A DNA stretch of 64,000 bases from Streptomyces monomycini (GCF_022271435.1 NZ_JAFIQY010000019.1:88412-152411); one strand, 5' to 3'. Shown: positions 1-12,166, numbered from the stretch's first letter. Notes: generated by a model not told the origin, from the sequence alone. Numbers and translations: made by a program.

Positions 1-2
1 GC

Positions 3-614
3 ACCGGCGCGCTCGTACGGACCGTCAACACAGCCTCGCAGTTCGGGTTCTTCGTCATCCTGCCGGTGCACTTCACCCGGACCGTCGGCTTCAGCCTCAC
101 CCAGTGGCTGCACCTGCTCAGCGCGATGTTCGCGACCAACATCGTCGCCAATCTGCTGTGCGGCATGATCGGCGACCGGTTCGGCTGGCGCCGCACCATC
201 GCCTGGTGCGGCGGCGCGGGCTGCACCGTCAGCACCCTGCTGCTGTTCTACGTACCGCAGGCGGCGGGCGCCAACTTCGGCCTCGCTCTGGTGGTCGCCG
301 CGTTCTACGGCGCTACGCTGGCGGGATACGTCCCGATATCGGCACTCATGCCCTCGCTGGAGCCGCGCCACAAGGGCCAGGCACTGGCGGCGCTCAACCT
401 GGGCGCGGGCGCCAGCACCTTCGTCGGACCGGCCGTCGTCGCGGTCTTCGCCGGACCGCTCGGCGTCGAAGGAGTGGTCTGGATCTTCGCGGGGATGTAC
501 GCGGTCAGTACCGTGCTCACCGTCTTCCTGAAGCTGCCGGACGAGCCGGGCACGGCACCGGCGGGGGCGGCTCCCACCGCGGCCGCCACGCCGTCCGCCC
601 CGTCACCGGCGTGA
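3..614 (+). CDS. MFS transporter, C-terminal part (truncated by window start)
   Basis: The frame is open from the first bases of the window, so this is the 3' part (about 200 residues) of a longer gene. Hydrophobic segments alternate with short loops. The loop motif GDRFGWRRT matches the G-D-R-x-G-R-R signature of major facilitator carriers, and the C-terminus is an Ala/Pro-rich cytoplasmic tail. The stop is 13 bases before the first FGGY kinase, so it likely belongs to the same operon. By context it probably imports the sugar or polyol phosphorylated by the downstream kinases. The substrate cannot be told from sequence. Confidence 0.85.
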   Translation, partial: TGALVRTVNTASQFGFFVILPVHFTRTVGFSLTQWLHLLSAMFATNIVANLLCGMIGDRFGWRRTIAWCGGAGCTVSTLLLFYVPQAAGANFGLALVVAAFYGATLAGYVPISALMPSLEPRHKGQALAALNLGAGASTFVGPAVVAVFAGPLGVEGVVWIFAGMYAVSTVLTVFLKLPDEPGTAPAGAAPTAAATPSAPSPA

Positions 615-627
615 GAGGACGCACCTG

Positions 628-2223
628 ATGTCCGTACTGACCATCGACGTCGGCACCACGATGATCAAGTCCGTGGTCTTCGACGACCGAGGCCGCGAGA
701 TCGCGGTCTCCCGGCTCGGCACCGAAGTGCTCCGCCCCCGCCCGGGCCGCGCCGAGCAGGACATGGACGCCGTCTGGAACGCCGTCGTCTTCACCGTCCG
801 CAACGCCCTGTCCGAACTCGCCGGCCGCCCCGGCCCGGCCGACCCCGTGTGGCTGGTCTCCTTCACCGCCCAGGGCGACGGCGCCTGGCTCGTGGACGAC
901 CGCGGCCGCCCCACCGGGCCCGCGATCCTGTGGTCCGACGGCCGGGCGGGCGATCTCGTCGGCCAGTGGCAGCGGGACGGCGTGCTGGAGGCCGCCTTCC
1001 GCCGTAACGGCTCGCTGACCTGCGCCGGAATGCCCAACTCGATCTTCGCGTGGCTGGCCCGGCACGACCCGGACCGGCTCGCCCGCTCGCACGCCTCGCT
1101 CACCGCCGCCGGCTGGCTCTTCCTGCGGCTGACCGGCGTCATCGCCGTCGACGAGTCGGACGCCTCGGCGCCCTTCCTCGACCACGCCACCGGCGCGTAC
1201 GACCCGTACCTCATCGACCTCTTCGGCCTGGCCGCGTACGAGCGGCTGCTGCCGAAGGTGCTCGGGGAGCACGAGCGGATCGCCGAGATGACGTCCGACG
1301 CGGCCGGCCAGCTCGGGCTGCCCGCCGGCCTCCCGGTCGTCATGGCCCCGTACGACATCGCCGCCACCGCGCGCGGCGTCGGCGTGGTCAACCCCGGCCA
1401 GGCGTGCAGCATCCTCGGCACCACCCTGTGCACCGAGATCGTCCGCACGACCGTGGACACCACCGGCGAACCGTCCGGCATCACCATCGCCTACCGCGGC
1501 CGGGAGCGCGTCCTGCGCGCCTTCCCGACCCTCAACGGCGCCGAAGTGCTCGGCTGGGCCGCCCGCGCCCTGCACCTGTCCGGCCCGCCGGAACTGTCGC
1601 GGCTGGCCTTCGAGTCCGAGCCGGGCGCGAACGGCCTGATGTTCCTGCCGTACCTCTCCCCGGCGGGCGAGCGGGCCCCGTTCCTCGACGGACACGCCCG
1701 CGGCGGGTTCTGGGGCCTGTCCCTGGAACACACCCGCGCCGACCTGGCCCGCGCGGTCTTCGACGGCCTCTCGCTCGTGCTGCGCGACTCGCTGACCGCC
1801 TCCCGTACGCACGTCACCGAACTGCGTCTGTGCGGCGGCGGCGCCAACAGCGACGCGTGGTGCGCGCTCATCGCGGACGCGACGGGCGTGCCGACCGCCC
1901 GCTCCGGTGACACCGAACTCGGCGCCAAGGGCGCCTTCCTCACCGGCCTGGTGCTGTCCGGAGCCGAGTCCAGCATGCACAGCGCCGCCACCCAGTACGT
2001 ACGGATGCGGTCCAGCTGGGAGCCCGACCCGGAGCGCACCGCCCGGTACGCGGAGCTGTACGAGGACTTCCTGTACTGGCGCGACCTGGCTCGCGAGGCG
2101 GGCTGGCGCCCCGGAGCCGGGCGCAAGAACACCCCCGAAGCCCCCGACCGGCCACCGGCCCGGCCGCACCCGATACCCGCACCACCCGAACACCCCGACC
2201 GAGGAGCCCCCCACCGTGTCTGA
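628..2223 (+). CDS. FGGY-family carbohydrate kinase (first of two)
   Basis: 531 residues. The N-terminal phosphate-binding motif D7-V-G-T-T is typical of the FGGY/actin-fold sugar kinases, and the second-domain motif LCGGGANSD lies near residue 400. Such enzymes phosphorylate sugars or polyols in the cytoplasm with ATP. The last 40 or so residues are a Pro/Arg-rich tail unlike the family. They run through a GAGGAG ribosome site for the next gene, so the tail may be a read-through extension. The stop overlaps the next start by 8 bases. It differs clearly from the following kinase, so the two probably act on different substrates or different steps. Confidence 0.9.
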   Translation: MSVLTIDVGTTMIKSVVFDDRGREIAVSRLGTEVLRPRPGRAEQDMDAVWNAVVFTVRNALSELAGRPGPADPVWLVSFTAQGDGAWLVDDRGRPTGPAILWSDGRAGDLVGQWQRDGVLEAAFRRNGSLTCAGMPNSIFAWLARHDPDRLARSHASLTAAGWLFLRLTGVIAVDESDASAPFLDHATGAYDPYLIDLFGLAAYERLLPKVLGEHERIAEMTSDAAGQLGLPAGLPVVMAPYDIAATARGVGVVNPGQACSILGTTLCTEIVRTTVDTTGEPSGITIAYRGRERVLRAFPTLNGAEVLGWAARALHLSGPPELSRLAFESEPGANGLMFLPYLSPAGERAPFLDGHARGGFWGLSLEHTRADLARAVFDGLSLVLRDSLTASRTHVTELRLCGGGANSDAWCALIADATGVPTARSGDTELGAKGAFLTGLVLSGAESSMHSAATQYVRMRSSWEPDPERTARYAELYEDFLYWRDLAREAGWRPGAGRKNTPEAPDRPPARPHPIPAPPEHPDRGAPHRV

Positions 2224-3721
2224 CGCCCTGACCGCCGACGCCGTCTGGCTCGGCCTCGACCTCGGCACGCAGAGCGCCCGCTGCGTCGCCGTCGACGGGA
2301 CCGGACAGCTGCTCGCCGCCGCCTCCCGGCCGCTGACGAGCCACCGCGACGGCAGGCGCCACGAGCAGGACCCCGAACAGTGGTGGAGCGCCCTGTCCGC
2401 GGCCTGCCGCGCGGCCCTCGCCGGAATCGCCCCGGCCCGGGTGCGCGGCCTGGCCCTCGACGCCACTTCCGGTACGGTCCTCCTCGCCGACGCCGACGGC
2501 ACCCCGCTCACCCCCGGCCTCATGTACGACGACGGGCGCGCCGCCGACCAGGCCGAGGCCGTCAACGAGGCCGGGGGAGCGGTGTGGCATGACCTCGGCT
2601 ACCGCACCATGCATCCCTCCTGGGCCCTGCCCAAGCTGCTCTGGATGCTGCGCCAGGACCCCGGCCTCGGCGAGCGCGCCCGGCTGCTGCACCAGCCCGA
2701 CCTCGTCACCTGGCGGCTGACCGGCCATCAGGTACCGTCCGACGCCAGCCACGCCCTCAAGACCGGTTACCACCTCGTCGACGAACGCTGGCCCTCCGCC
2801 GAACTGGCCCGCCTCGGCGTGCCCGAGCGGGTCCTGCCGCAGGTCGTACGGCCCGGAACCGTCCTCGGCGCGGTCTGCGCGGCGGCGGCCGAAGCCACCG
2901 GCATCCCCGAAGGAACCACCGTCGTCGCCGGAATGACCGACGGGTGCGCCGCCCAGATCGGCGCCGGAGCCCTCGCCCCCGGTGCCTGGAACGCCGTGCT
3001 CGGCACCACCCTCGTCCTCAAGGGCACCAGCCCGCACCTGATCCGCGACCCGCACGGCGTCGTCTACTGCCACCGCGGGCCGGACGGGAACTGGCTGCCC
3101 GGCGGCGCCTCCAGCTCCGGCGCGGGCATCATCGCCCGGCACTTCACCCAGGAGAACGGCGACGACCTCGACGCGCTCACCGCGCAGGCCGCGCGCGAGG
3201 GCCGGGACTGGGACGCGGTCACCTACCCGCTCGTGTCGGCGGGCGGCGAACGCTTCCCCTTCCGCGCCACCGACGCCGAACCGTTCACCCTCGGCGACGT
3301 CCCCACCCGCGCCCAGGAGTTCCACGCCTGCCTGCTCGGCGTCGCCTGCGTCGAACGCCTCTGCTTCGACTACCTCGACCACCTCGGCGCCCCCGTGGAC
3401 GGGCCGCTCACCTTCACCGGCGGCGGCGCCCGCAACGCCTACTGGTCGCAGCTCCGCGCCGACCTGCTCGGCCGCCCCGTCCACCTGCCCGAACAGGCCG
3501 AAGGCGCCCTCGGCATGGCCGTGCTCGCCGCCACCTCCGGCGGCGTCACCCTCCAGGAGGCCGCCGCCGCCATGGTCCGCACCGGCGCGCCGGTCACACC
3601 CGACCCGGCCCGTACCGCCCGCCTGCTCCCCGCCTACCTCCGCTTCCTCGACGAACTGACCCGCCGTGGCTGGCTCGACCAGACCGTGGCCGACCACGCC
3701 CGCAGGAGGGCCGCACCGTGA
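2216..3721 (+). CDS. FGGY-family carbohydrate kinase (second of two, xylulokinase-like)
   Basis: 501 residues from GTG at 2216, chosen because it overlaps the previous stop by 8 bases and places the D15-L-G-T-Q-S phosphate-binding loop at the usual distance from the N-terminus. The C-terminal domain carries FTGGGARNAYW, the conserved adenosine-binding glycine-rich turn. The fold is that of xylulokinase/glycerol-kinase relatives, but the exact substrate is unknown. It overlaps the next gene by GTGA, so translation is likely coupled. Confidence 0.9.
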   Translation: MSDALTADAVWLGLDLGTQSARCVAVDGTGQLLAAASRPLTSHRDGRRHEQDPEQWWSALSAACRAALAGIAPARVRGLALDATSGTVLLADADGTPLTPGLMYDDGRAADQAEAVNEAGGAVWHDLGYRTMHPSWALPKLLWMLRQDPGLGERARLLHQPDLVTWRLTGHQVPSDASHALKTGYHLVDERWPSAELARLGVPERVLPQVVRPGTVLGAVCAAAAEATGIPEGTTVVAGMTDGCAAQIGAGALAPGAWNAVLGTTLVLKGTSPHLIRDPHGVVYCHRGPDGNWLPGGASSSGAGIIARHFTQENGDDLDALTAQAAREGRDWDAVTYPLVSAGGERFPFRATDAEPFTLGDVPTRAQEFHACLLGVACVERLCFDYLDHLGAPVDGPLTFTGGGARNAYWSQLRADLLGRPVHLPEQAEGALGMAVLAATSGGVTLQEAAAAMVRTGAPVTPDPARTARLLPAYLRFLDELTRRGWLDQTVADHARRRAAP

Positions 3722-4350
3722 CCGACTTCATCCTCGTACGCCACGGCGAGACCGAATGGCATGCCGAGAACCGCTACGCCGGCCTCACCGACGTGGCACT
3801 GACCGGACGCGGTGAGGAGCAGGCGGCGGCCCTCGCCGGCTGGGCCGCCACCGCCCGCCTGGACGCCGTCTGGTGCTCCCCGCTGTCCCGCGCCCGGCGC
3901 ACCGCCGCACCCGCCGCCGCGGCCTGCGGGCTCTCCCCGCACGTCGACGCACGCCTCTGCGAGGTGGACTTCGGCCGCGGCGAGGGCCTGACCAAGGCCG
4001 AGATGCGCCGGCGCTTCCCGGACGAGCTGGAGGCGTTCCTGGCCGACCCGGTCGGCCACCACCTGCCCGGGGGCGAGGACCCCCGCGCCGCCGCCCTGCG
4101 CGCCGCCGACTGCCTCGCCGACATCGAGCGCGCCCACCCGGACGGCCGCGTTCTGCTCGTCGCCCACTCCACCCTCGTCCGGGTCCTGCTCTGCCATCTG
4201 CTGGGCATCCCGCTCGCCGACTACCGGCGCGTCTTCCCGCAGCTCCTCAACGGCGCGCTGACCGAACTGCGCCTCCGGGACGGCCAGGCCGCGCTGCTGC
4301 GCCTCAACGCCCCCGCCACGCCCGCACCGGTCTCCGCACCCCTGCACTGA
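3718..4350 (+). CDS. histidine phosphatase family protein (phosphoglycerate-mutase-like)
   Basis: 210 residues from GTG at 3718 (4-base overlap with the kinase). The catalytic R8-H9-G10-E motif at the N-terminus and the second histidine in VAHSTLVR identify the branch of small phosphatases and mutases that use a phosphohistidine. Inside an operon with two kinases and a dehydrogenase it more likely dephosphorylates a sugar-phosphate intermediate than serves glycolysis. That role is inference from context. Confidence 0.85.
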   Translation: MTDFILVRHGETEWHAENRYAGLTDVALTGRGEEQAAALAGWAATARLDAVWCSPLSRARRTAAPAAAACGLSPHVDARLCEVDFGRGEGLTKAEMRRRFPDELEAFLADPVGHHLPGGEDPRAAALRAADCLADIERAHPDGRVLLVAHSTLVRVLLCHLLGIPLADYRRVFPQLLNGALTELRLRDGQAALLRLNAPATPAPVSAPLH

Positions 4351-4387
4351 CCGCACCGACCCGTACACCCCAGGAGAAAGACCCCCC

Positions 4388-5437
4388 ATGAGCAGCCCCA
4401 CCGTCCTCGCCGCCGGCAACCACTTCATCCTCCCCAGCCTGCTCACCGAGGCGGTCCAGGAGGCCACCGGCGGCGCGGTGTCCGCCGGGCAGATCCGGGA
4501 GCTGCAACTGCCCTGGCCGCACACCCCGCTCGGCAAGGTCGCCGAGGTCGACGAGGCGTCCGGTACGGAGGACCAGCTCATCGAGGCGCTCCAGGGCGTC
4601 CGGATCTGCGTCACCGAGCACGCCGCCCTCACCGAGCGCATCCTCGCCCACTGCCCGGACCTGGAACTGTTCTGCGTCGGCCGCGGCGGGCCGGTCAACG
4701 CCAACCTGGCCGCCGCCACCCGGCACGGCGTCGCCGTCTGCTACGCCCCCGGCCGCAACGCCACCGCCACCGCCGAGCACACCCTGACCCTGCTCCTCGC
4801 GGCCGCCCGCGGCGTCGGTGACACCCACACCGACCTGCGCCAGGGCGTGTGGCGCGGCGACTACTACGACTACGACAAGTGCGGCATCGAGATCGAGGGC
4901 ACCACCGTCGGCCTGGTCGGGTACGGGGCGATCGGCAGCCGGGTCGCCAAGGTGCTGGCAGCGATGGGCGCGCACGTCCTCGTTTACGACCCGTACGCCG
5001 CCCCCGCGGCGCCGGCCGGTGTCGCCGAGCAGGTCGGCCTGGACGAGCTGCTGAGCCGTTCCCGCATCGTGTCCCTGCACGCCCGCCTCACGGAGGAGAC
5101 CCGCGGCATGATCGGCCGCGCGCAGCTCGCCGCCATGCCGCACGGCTCCGTCCTGGTCAACTGCGCCCGCGGCGCCCTGGTGGACTACGAAGCGGTCTGC
5201 GACGCGCTGGAGTCCGGGCAGCTCAGGGGCGCCGGCTTCGACGTCTTCCCCGAGGAGCCGGTCCCGGCGGGCTCCCGCCTGCTGGCCGCGCCCGGCGTGG
5301 TGCTGACCCCGCACATCGCGGGCGGCAGCCGCCAGGTCGCGCACAAGGCGGCCCGTATCGTCGCCGCCGAGGCCGCACGCTTCCTGCGCGGGGAGCCGCT
5401 CGCGCACTGCGCCAACCCGGACGTGCTGGGCGGCTGA
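4388..5437 (+). CDS. D-isomer-specific 2-hydroxyacid dehydrogenase
   Basis: 349 residues, preceded by an AGGAGA ribosome site. The central NAD-binding motif GLVGYGAIG starts near residue 175. It is followed by the catalytic Arg in NCARGALVDY, Glu in FPEEP and His in TPHIAGGS, the order expected of phosphoglycerate-dehydrogenase relatives. There is no ACT domain, so it is unlikely to be SerA. It is the last gene of the kinase operon, where it could oxidise or reduce a hydroxy-acid phosphate. A strong hairpin follows. Confidence 0.88.
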   Translation: MSSPTVLAAGNHFILPSLLTEAVQEATGGAVSAGQIRELQLPWPHTPLGKVAEVDEASGTEDQLIEALQGVRICVTEHAALTERILAHCPDLELFCVGRGGPVNANLAAATRHGVAVCYAPGRNATATAEHTLTLLLAAARGVGDTHTDLRQGVWRGDYYDYDKCGIEIEGTTVGLVGYGAIGSRVAKVLAAMGAHVLVYDPYAAPAAPAGVAEQVGLDELLSRSRIVSLHARLTEETRGMIGRAQLAAMPHGSVLVNCARGALVDYEAVCDALESGQLRGAGFDVFPEEPVPAGSRLLAAPGVVLTPHIAGGSRQVAHKAARIVAAEAARFLRGEPLAHCANPDVLGG

Positions 5438-5441
5438 CCCG

Positions 5442-5529
5442 GGCTCGTACCGGCCTTCCCGGCACGGGATGTCCCGGTACGAGCCTGCCGGTACGTGCCT
5501 TCCCGGCCCACGCCTCCCGGTACGAGCCT
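5442..5529 (+). repeat. inverted and direct copies of a 12-bp word around CCGGTACGAGCC
   Basis: GGCTCGTACCGG at 5442-5453 is the exact reverse complement of CCGGTACGAGCC at 5474-5485, and a second direct copy lies at 5518-5529. The first pair can form a 12-bp stem with a 20-base loop just after the dehydrogenase stop. It could be a first terminator hairpin or an RNA-stabilising structure ahead of the stronger stem at 5541. Confidence 0.6.
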
Positions 5530-5540
5530 TCCGGTACGAC

Positions 5541-5572
5541 GAAGGGCCGCCCCCAGACGGGGACGGCCCTTC
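5541..5572 (+). terminator. bidirectional hairpin terminator between convergent genes
   Basis: GAAGGGCCG at 5541-5549 pairs with CGGCCCTTC at 5564-5572, and CCCC at 5551-5554 pairs with GGGG at 5559-5562 around an AGAC loop, with one c/a mismatch. It sits between the dehydrogenase (+) and lysX (-) stops and can end transcription in both directions. No U-tract follows, as is usual in Streptomyces. Confidence 0.85.
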
Positions 5573-5584
5573 ATCCGCAGGTGC

Positions 5585-8902
<3,318 letters not shown>

Positions 8903-8908
8903 TCCGTC

Positions 8909-8914
8909 ACACTA
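8909..8914 (-). promoter_or_regulatory. candidate -10 element of lysX (leaderless start)
   Basis: TAGTGT on the minus strand fits the TANNNT pattern and ends six bases before the lysX ATG, putting the expected transcription start on the A of ATG. No convincing -35 is visible. lysX could therefore be expressed independently of the transpeptidase gene upstream. Confidence 0.5.
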
Positions 8915-8928
8915 GGCTCTGTAAGGGG

Positions 8929-10140
8929 TCAGCTGCTCGATGGAAGGGCGCTCTTCTTCTGCCACTGGGACCAGTCGACCATCCAGTCCCCGAGTCCGTT
9001 GTTCTCGGCCGCCCTCCCCCGTTCGGAGGAACCGGTGACCTCGAACGGGTCACCGACGCGGACCTTCGAGTACAGCCAGTCGGCGTCGGCGTCGGTCAGC
9101 CCGATGCAGCCGGAACTGTCGTTGACCCGGCCCACCTTGCCGGCGTTCCACGGCGCCGCGTGCGCGTAGGTGCCGGAGCTGGTGAGCTTCATGGCGTCGC
9201 GGACCGTCTTCTCGTACGCGTCGCCCAGCCCCACGGTCTCGGAGTTCATGGTGATCGTGCCCTCCTTCGCCATGAGCGGGAAGATGCCTGTCCAGGTGGA
9301 GTGCCGCGAATCCGGCTTGCCGGCGGAGAAGGGGATGTCCTTCACCTCCTTTCCGTTCTCGGTGAACGTCAGGTGCTTGCTGTCCAGGTCGACCGTGATC
9401 ACATGGCGGTCGCCGATGGTGAAGTTCAGGTCGTAATCCTTGGCGAAGTAGCGGCCGCCGCCGGAGTCCACGCCGTTCAGATCGGCGCGCAGCCCCACCT
9501 TGGTGCCCGGCCGCCAGTACTCCTTCGGCCGCCAGTCCACCCGGTCCTTGCCGGAGAAGTCCTTGACCCAGCCCCACGCGCCGGCCGTGCCGTTGTCGGT
9601 GGTGACCTTCAGGTGCTTCTCCACGGCGGCCTTGTCGGTCACCGGGAAGTCGAAGGTGACCGAGACGGGCTGCGCCACGCCGACGGTGGCGCCCTGCGAG
9701 CCGGGGCTCAGCACGAGCTTGTTCAGCTTGTCGGCCTGGGCGGTGGTCAGCGACTCCTTGACCGTGTTCGTACCGCCCTGGGCGTTCCGGGCCTCGGCCG
9801 CGACCGAGTACCTGGTGGCCGGGACGGTCGGCTCGTGGGAGGTCCACACCCGGCCGCCGTCGCCCAGCCCGCCGGGCAGCCGACGGCCCTTCGGGTCGGT
9901 CACGACGACCTTGACCAGACTGCCGCCCTCCGCGCTGACCTGCAGTTTGTCCCCTGCCTGCACCGTCTTCACGCCGTTCGCCGCACTCAGCGACACCCGT
10001 ACCGGAGCGCCCTTGGACGCGGACGCCGCGGGGCCTCCGCAGGCGGTCAGCGCACCGATGCCGAGCAGTGGCACCAGGACCAGCGCGGCCCGCGCAGGGC
10101 GCGGCACGAGGCGGCGGTGCGAGGCGGGGGCAGGGGTCAT
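8929..10140 (-). CDS. L,D-transpeptidase lipoprotein with Ig-like domains
   Basis: 403 residues. An Arg-rich start and hydrophobic stretch end in the lipobox LTAC with lipidated Cys34, so the protein should be anchored outside the membrane. Immunoglobulin-like repeats (about 45-250) precede a C-terminal YkuD domain. The catalytic part has H327 in HAAPW and C345 in SSGCIGL, so the nucleophile is kept although the usual SHGCVR reads SSGCIG. The family makes 3-3 peptidoglycan cross-links. Layout and length resemble the actinobacterial LdtB type. It lies just upstream of lysX. Confidence 0.9.
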   Translation of the reverse strand: MTPAPASHRRLVPRPARAALVLVPLLGIGALTACGGPAASASKGAPVRVSLSAANGVKTVQAGDKLQVSAEGGSLVKVVVTDPKGRRLPGGLGDGGRVWTSHEPTVPATRYSVAAEARNAQGGTNTVKESLTTAQADKLNKLVLSPGSQGATVGVAQPVSVTFDFPVTDKAAVEKHLKVTTDNGTAGAWGWVKDFSGKDRVDWRPKEYWRPGTKVGLRADLNGVDSGGGRYFAKDYDLNFTIGDRHVITVDLDSKHLTFTENGKEVKDIPFSAGKPDSRHSTWTGIFPLMAKEGTITMNSETVGLGDAYEKTVRDAMKLTSSGTYAHAAPWNAGKVGRVNDSSGCIGLTDADADWLYSKVRVGDPFEVTGSSERGRAAENNGLGDWMVDWSQWQKKSALPSSS

Positions 10141-10319
10141 CTAAGGGCTTTCCGTTGCAGCGGTCCGGGGGATGTCGGCCGCTAAGACGCGAACCATCTG
10201 CATTTCGTTGCGGTGGGTGACGTGATCCATGACACGTCGCGCCACCGGCGGGCGTCGCGCCCGCGCGCCGGCGTGGTCCGTGGTCCGCTCCTCCGGTGTG
10301 CCGCCTCGCCGGCTCCCTT

Positions 10320-10361
10320 CCGTCCCGATGCCCGTGCACCCCGTCCCGATGCCCCTGCACC
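10320..10361 (+). repeat. tandem duplication of about 21 bp (CGTCCCGATGCCC core)
   Basis: The word CGTCCCGATGCCC[G/C]TGCACC occurs twice in a row between the divergent transpeptidase and importer genes, directly upstream of the importer promoter. The two copies differ by one base. It may be a simple duplication or a pair of regulator sites. Confidence 0.5.
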
Positions 10362-10362
10362 G

Positions 10363-10391
10363 TTGACGACGGCACCGCCCGCCCCTACGGT
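10363..10391 (+). promoter_or_regulatory. promoter of the SsuA-type ABC operon, leaderless
   Basis: A -35 TTGACG (10363-10368) and a -10 TACGGT (10386-10391) are separated by exactly 17 bases, a good match to the principal sigma factor (HrdB) consensus. The GTG start lies six bases after the -10, so transcription should begin at or next to the start codon. This also supports GTG 10398 over earlier in-frame starts. Confidence 0.75.
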
Positions 10392-10397
10392 TCCCGC

Positions 10398-11360
10398 GTG
10401 TATCGCTTACGGACCGCCGCGGCGGCAGCAGCAGCACTCCTCCTCACCCTCACCGCGTGCGGGAACGACGGATCCGGGCCGGGCGGCGACGGCCGGGACA
10501 GCATCGAGATCGGCGCGCTCTCCATCGTGGACACCGCACCCGTCCACCTGGCCCGGTCGCTCGGCTTCTTCGCCAAGCAGGGCATCGACGCGAAGATCAC
10601 GCCGGTGCAGGGCGGCGCGTACAGCTCCTCCGGTGTCGTCAGCGGCCAGTTCGACTTCGGCTTCAGCAACACCACCACCCTGCTCACCGCCCGGGAACAG
10701 GGGCTGCCCCTCAAGGCCGTGGCCAGCGGGGTGGCCTCCACCGGGCAGACCGGGCGCGGCAAGGACTACAGCGCCGTCCTCGTGCCCGAGGGCAGCGCCA
10801 TCAAGTCGGCCAAGGACCTGCCCGGCCACAAGATCGCCGTCAACCAGCTGAAGAACATCGGCGACACCACGATCCGCGCCGCCGTGCGCCGGGCCGGCGG
10901 GGACCCCGAGAAGCTCGAATTCACCGAGATCCCGCTCACCGACATGCCCGCCGCCCTCGCCGCCGGACGGGTGGACGCCATCTGGACCGTGGAGCCCTTC
11001 CAGACGCAGGCCAAGGACCAGGGCGCCCACGAGGTGTGCTGGCCGTTCGCCGAAGCCATCGACAACCTCACCGTCGCGATGTACTTCACCAGCGAGAAAC
11101 TGCTCCGCGAGAAACCGGACCTGGTCAAACGCTTCACCGCCGCCGTCAACCAGGCGCTGGCGCACGCCCGCGCGCACCCCGAGGCGGTACGCGCGGAACT
11201 CGCCAAGTACACCAAGATCCCGCCCGCGGTCGTCCGGCGGATCGTGCTGCCCAAGTGGCCCACCGCGATCAACCGCCCGTCCGTGCAGGCCATCGCCGAC
11301 TTCGCCCGCAAGGACGGGGTCCTCTCACGGCCCGCCGACGTCGGCGCGCTGCTGCCGTGA
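10398..11360 (+). CDS. ABC transporter substrate-binding lipoprotein (SsuA/TauA/ThiY type)
   Basis: 320 residues from GTG 10398. The signal peptide ends in lipobox LTAC with Cys21. The mature part begins IEIGALSIVDTAPVHLA and carries the NMT1/SsuA-like layout (IDAKITPVQGG, FGFSNTTTLL, GRVDAIWTVEPF) of binding proteins for sulfonates, nitrate-type anions or thiamine precursors. The ligand cannot be told. It is the first gene of a four-gene importer operon and overlaps the permease start by GTGA. Confidence 0.9.
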   Translation: MYRLRTAAAAAAALLLTLTACGNDGSGPGGDGRDSIEIGALSIVDTAPVHLARSLGFFAKQGIDAKITPVQGGAYSSSGVVSGQFDFGFSNTTTLLTAREQGLPLKAVASGVASTGQTGRGKDYSAVLVPEGSAIKSAKDLPGHKIAVNQLKNIGDTTIRAAVRRAGGDPEKLEFTEIPLTDMPAALAAGRVDAIWTVEPFQTQAKDQGAHEVCWPFAEAIDNLTVAMYFTSEKLLREKPDLVKRFTAAVNQALAHARAHPEAVRAELAKYTKIPPAVVRRIVLPKWPTAINRPSVQAIADFARKDGVLSRPADVGALLP

Positions 11361-12166
11361 CCCGCCGAGGGGCACGCGCCGGGGCGCCGCTGAGCACACC
11401 ACGCGCCGCCGGACTCGGCCTCCTGGGCCTGGCCTGCCTCTTCGCCGTCGCCGAGGCGGTGCCCCGGCTCGGCCTCGTCGACCCCCGCCATCTGCCGCCC
11501 GCGACCGCGATCCTGCGCCGCCTCGCCACCGAACTGGGCGACGCGACCCTGTGGACCGCGCTCGGCGAGACCCTGCGCTCCTGGGCGCTCGGCCTCGCCA
11601 TCGCCTGCTGCCTGGCCGTCGCCCTCGGCGTCCTCATCGACGCCGTACCGGGGCTGCGCGCCGCCACCGCCTCCACCATCGAGTTCCTGCGGCCCATCCC
11701 GTCCGTGGCACTGATCCCGCTGGCCACCCTCCTCTTCGGCGCCGAGACCGGCTCCACCCTCCTCCTCGTCGTCTACGCCTCCTTCTGGCAGGTGCTCATC
11801 CAGGTGCTGTACGGGGTGGCCGACGTGGACCCGGTCGCCCGCGAGACCGCCCGCAGCTACCGCCTCGGCCGCTGGGCGCACCTGCGCCACCTCGTGTGGC
11901 CGACGGCCCTGCCGTACGTGATGACCGGCCTGCGGCTGGCCGCCGCGGTGGCCTTCATCCTCGCCGTCACCGCCGAACTGGTCATCGGAAGTCCCGGGCT
12001 GGGGCTGCGCATCCAGCTCGCCCAGTCCGGCGGCGCGGTCACCGAGGTCTACGCGCTGATCGTGCTGGCCGGGCTGGTCGGAGTCACCGTGAACACGGCG
12101 GTACGGGCCGTGGAGCGCCGGGTGCTCGCCTGGCACCCGTCCGTACGGGGCGAGGCGGCGCGGTGA
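11357..12166 (+). CDS. ABC transporter permease (SsuC type), first of two
   Basis: 269 residues from GTG 11357 (GTGA overlap with the binding protein). Five to six membrane segments are visible. The EAA loop (ETARSYRLGRWAHLRHLVWPTALP) that contacts the ATPase lies in the second half. It is clearly divergent from the next permease, so the importer probably has a heterodimeric channel, whereas many SsuC/TauC systems use one permease twice. Confidence 0.88.
   Translation: MTRRGARAGAPLSTPRAAGLGLLGLACLFAVAEAVPRLGLVDPRHLPPATAILRRLATELGDATLWTALGETLRSWALGLAIACCLAVALGVLIDAVPGLRAATASTIEFLRPIPSVALIPLATLLFGAETGSTLLLVVYASFWQVLIQVLYGVADVDPVARETARSYRLGRWAHLRHLVWPTALPYVMTGLRLAAAVAFILAVTAELVIGSPGLGLRIQLAQSGGAVTEVYALIVLAGLVGVTVNTAVRAVERRVLAWHPSVRGEAAR

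Noticed and set aside
517..2565. 682-codon minus-strand frame over the first kinase
   Set aside because: Shadow of the FGGY kinase genes, with no ribosome site and no recognisable motif.
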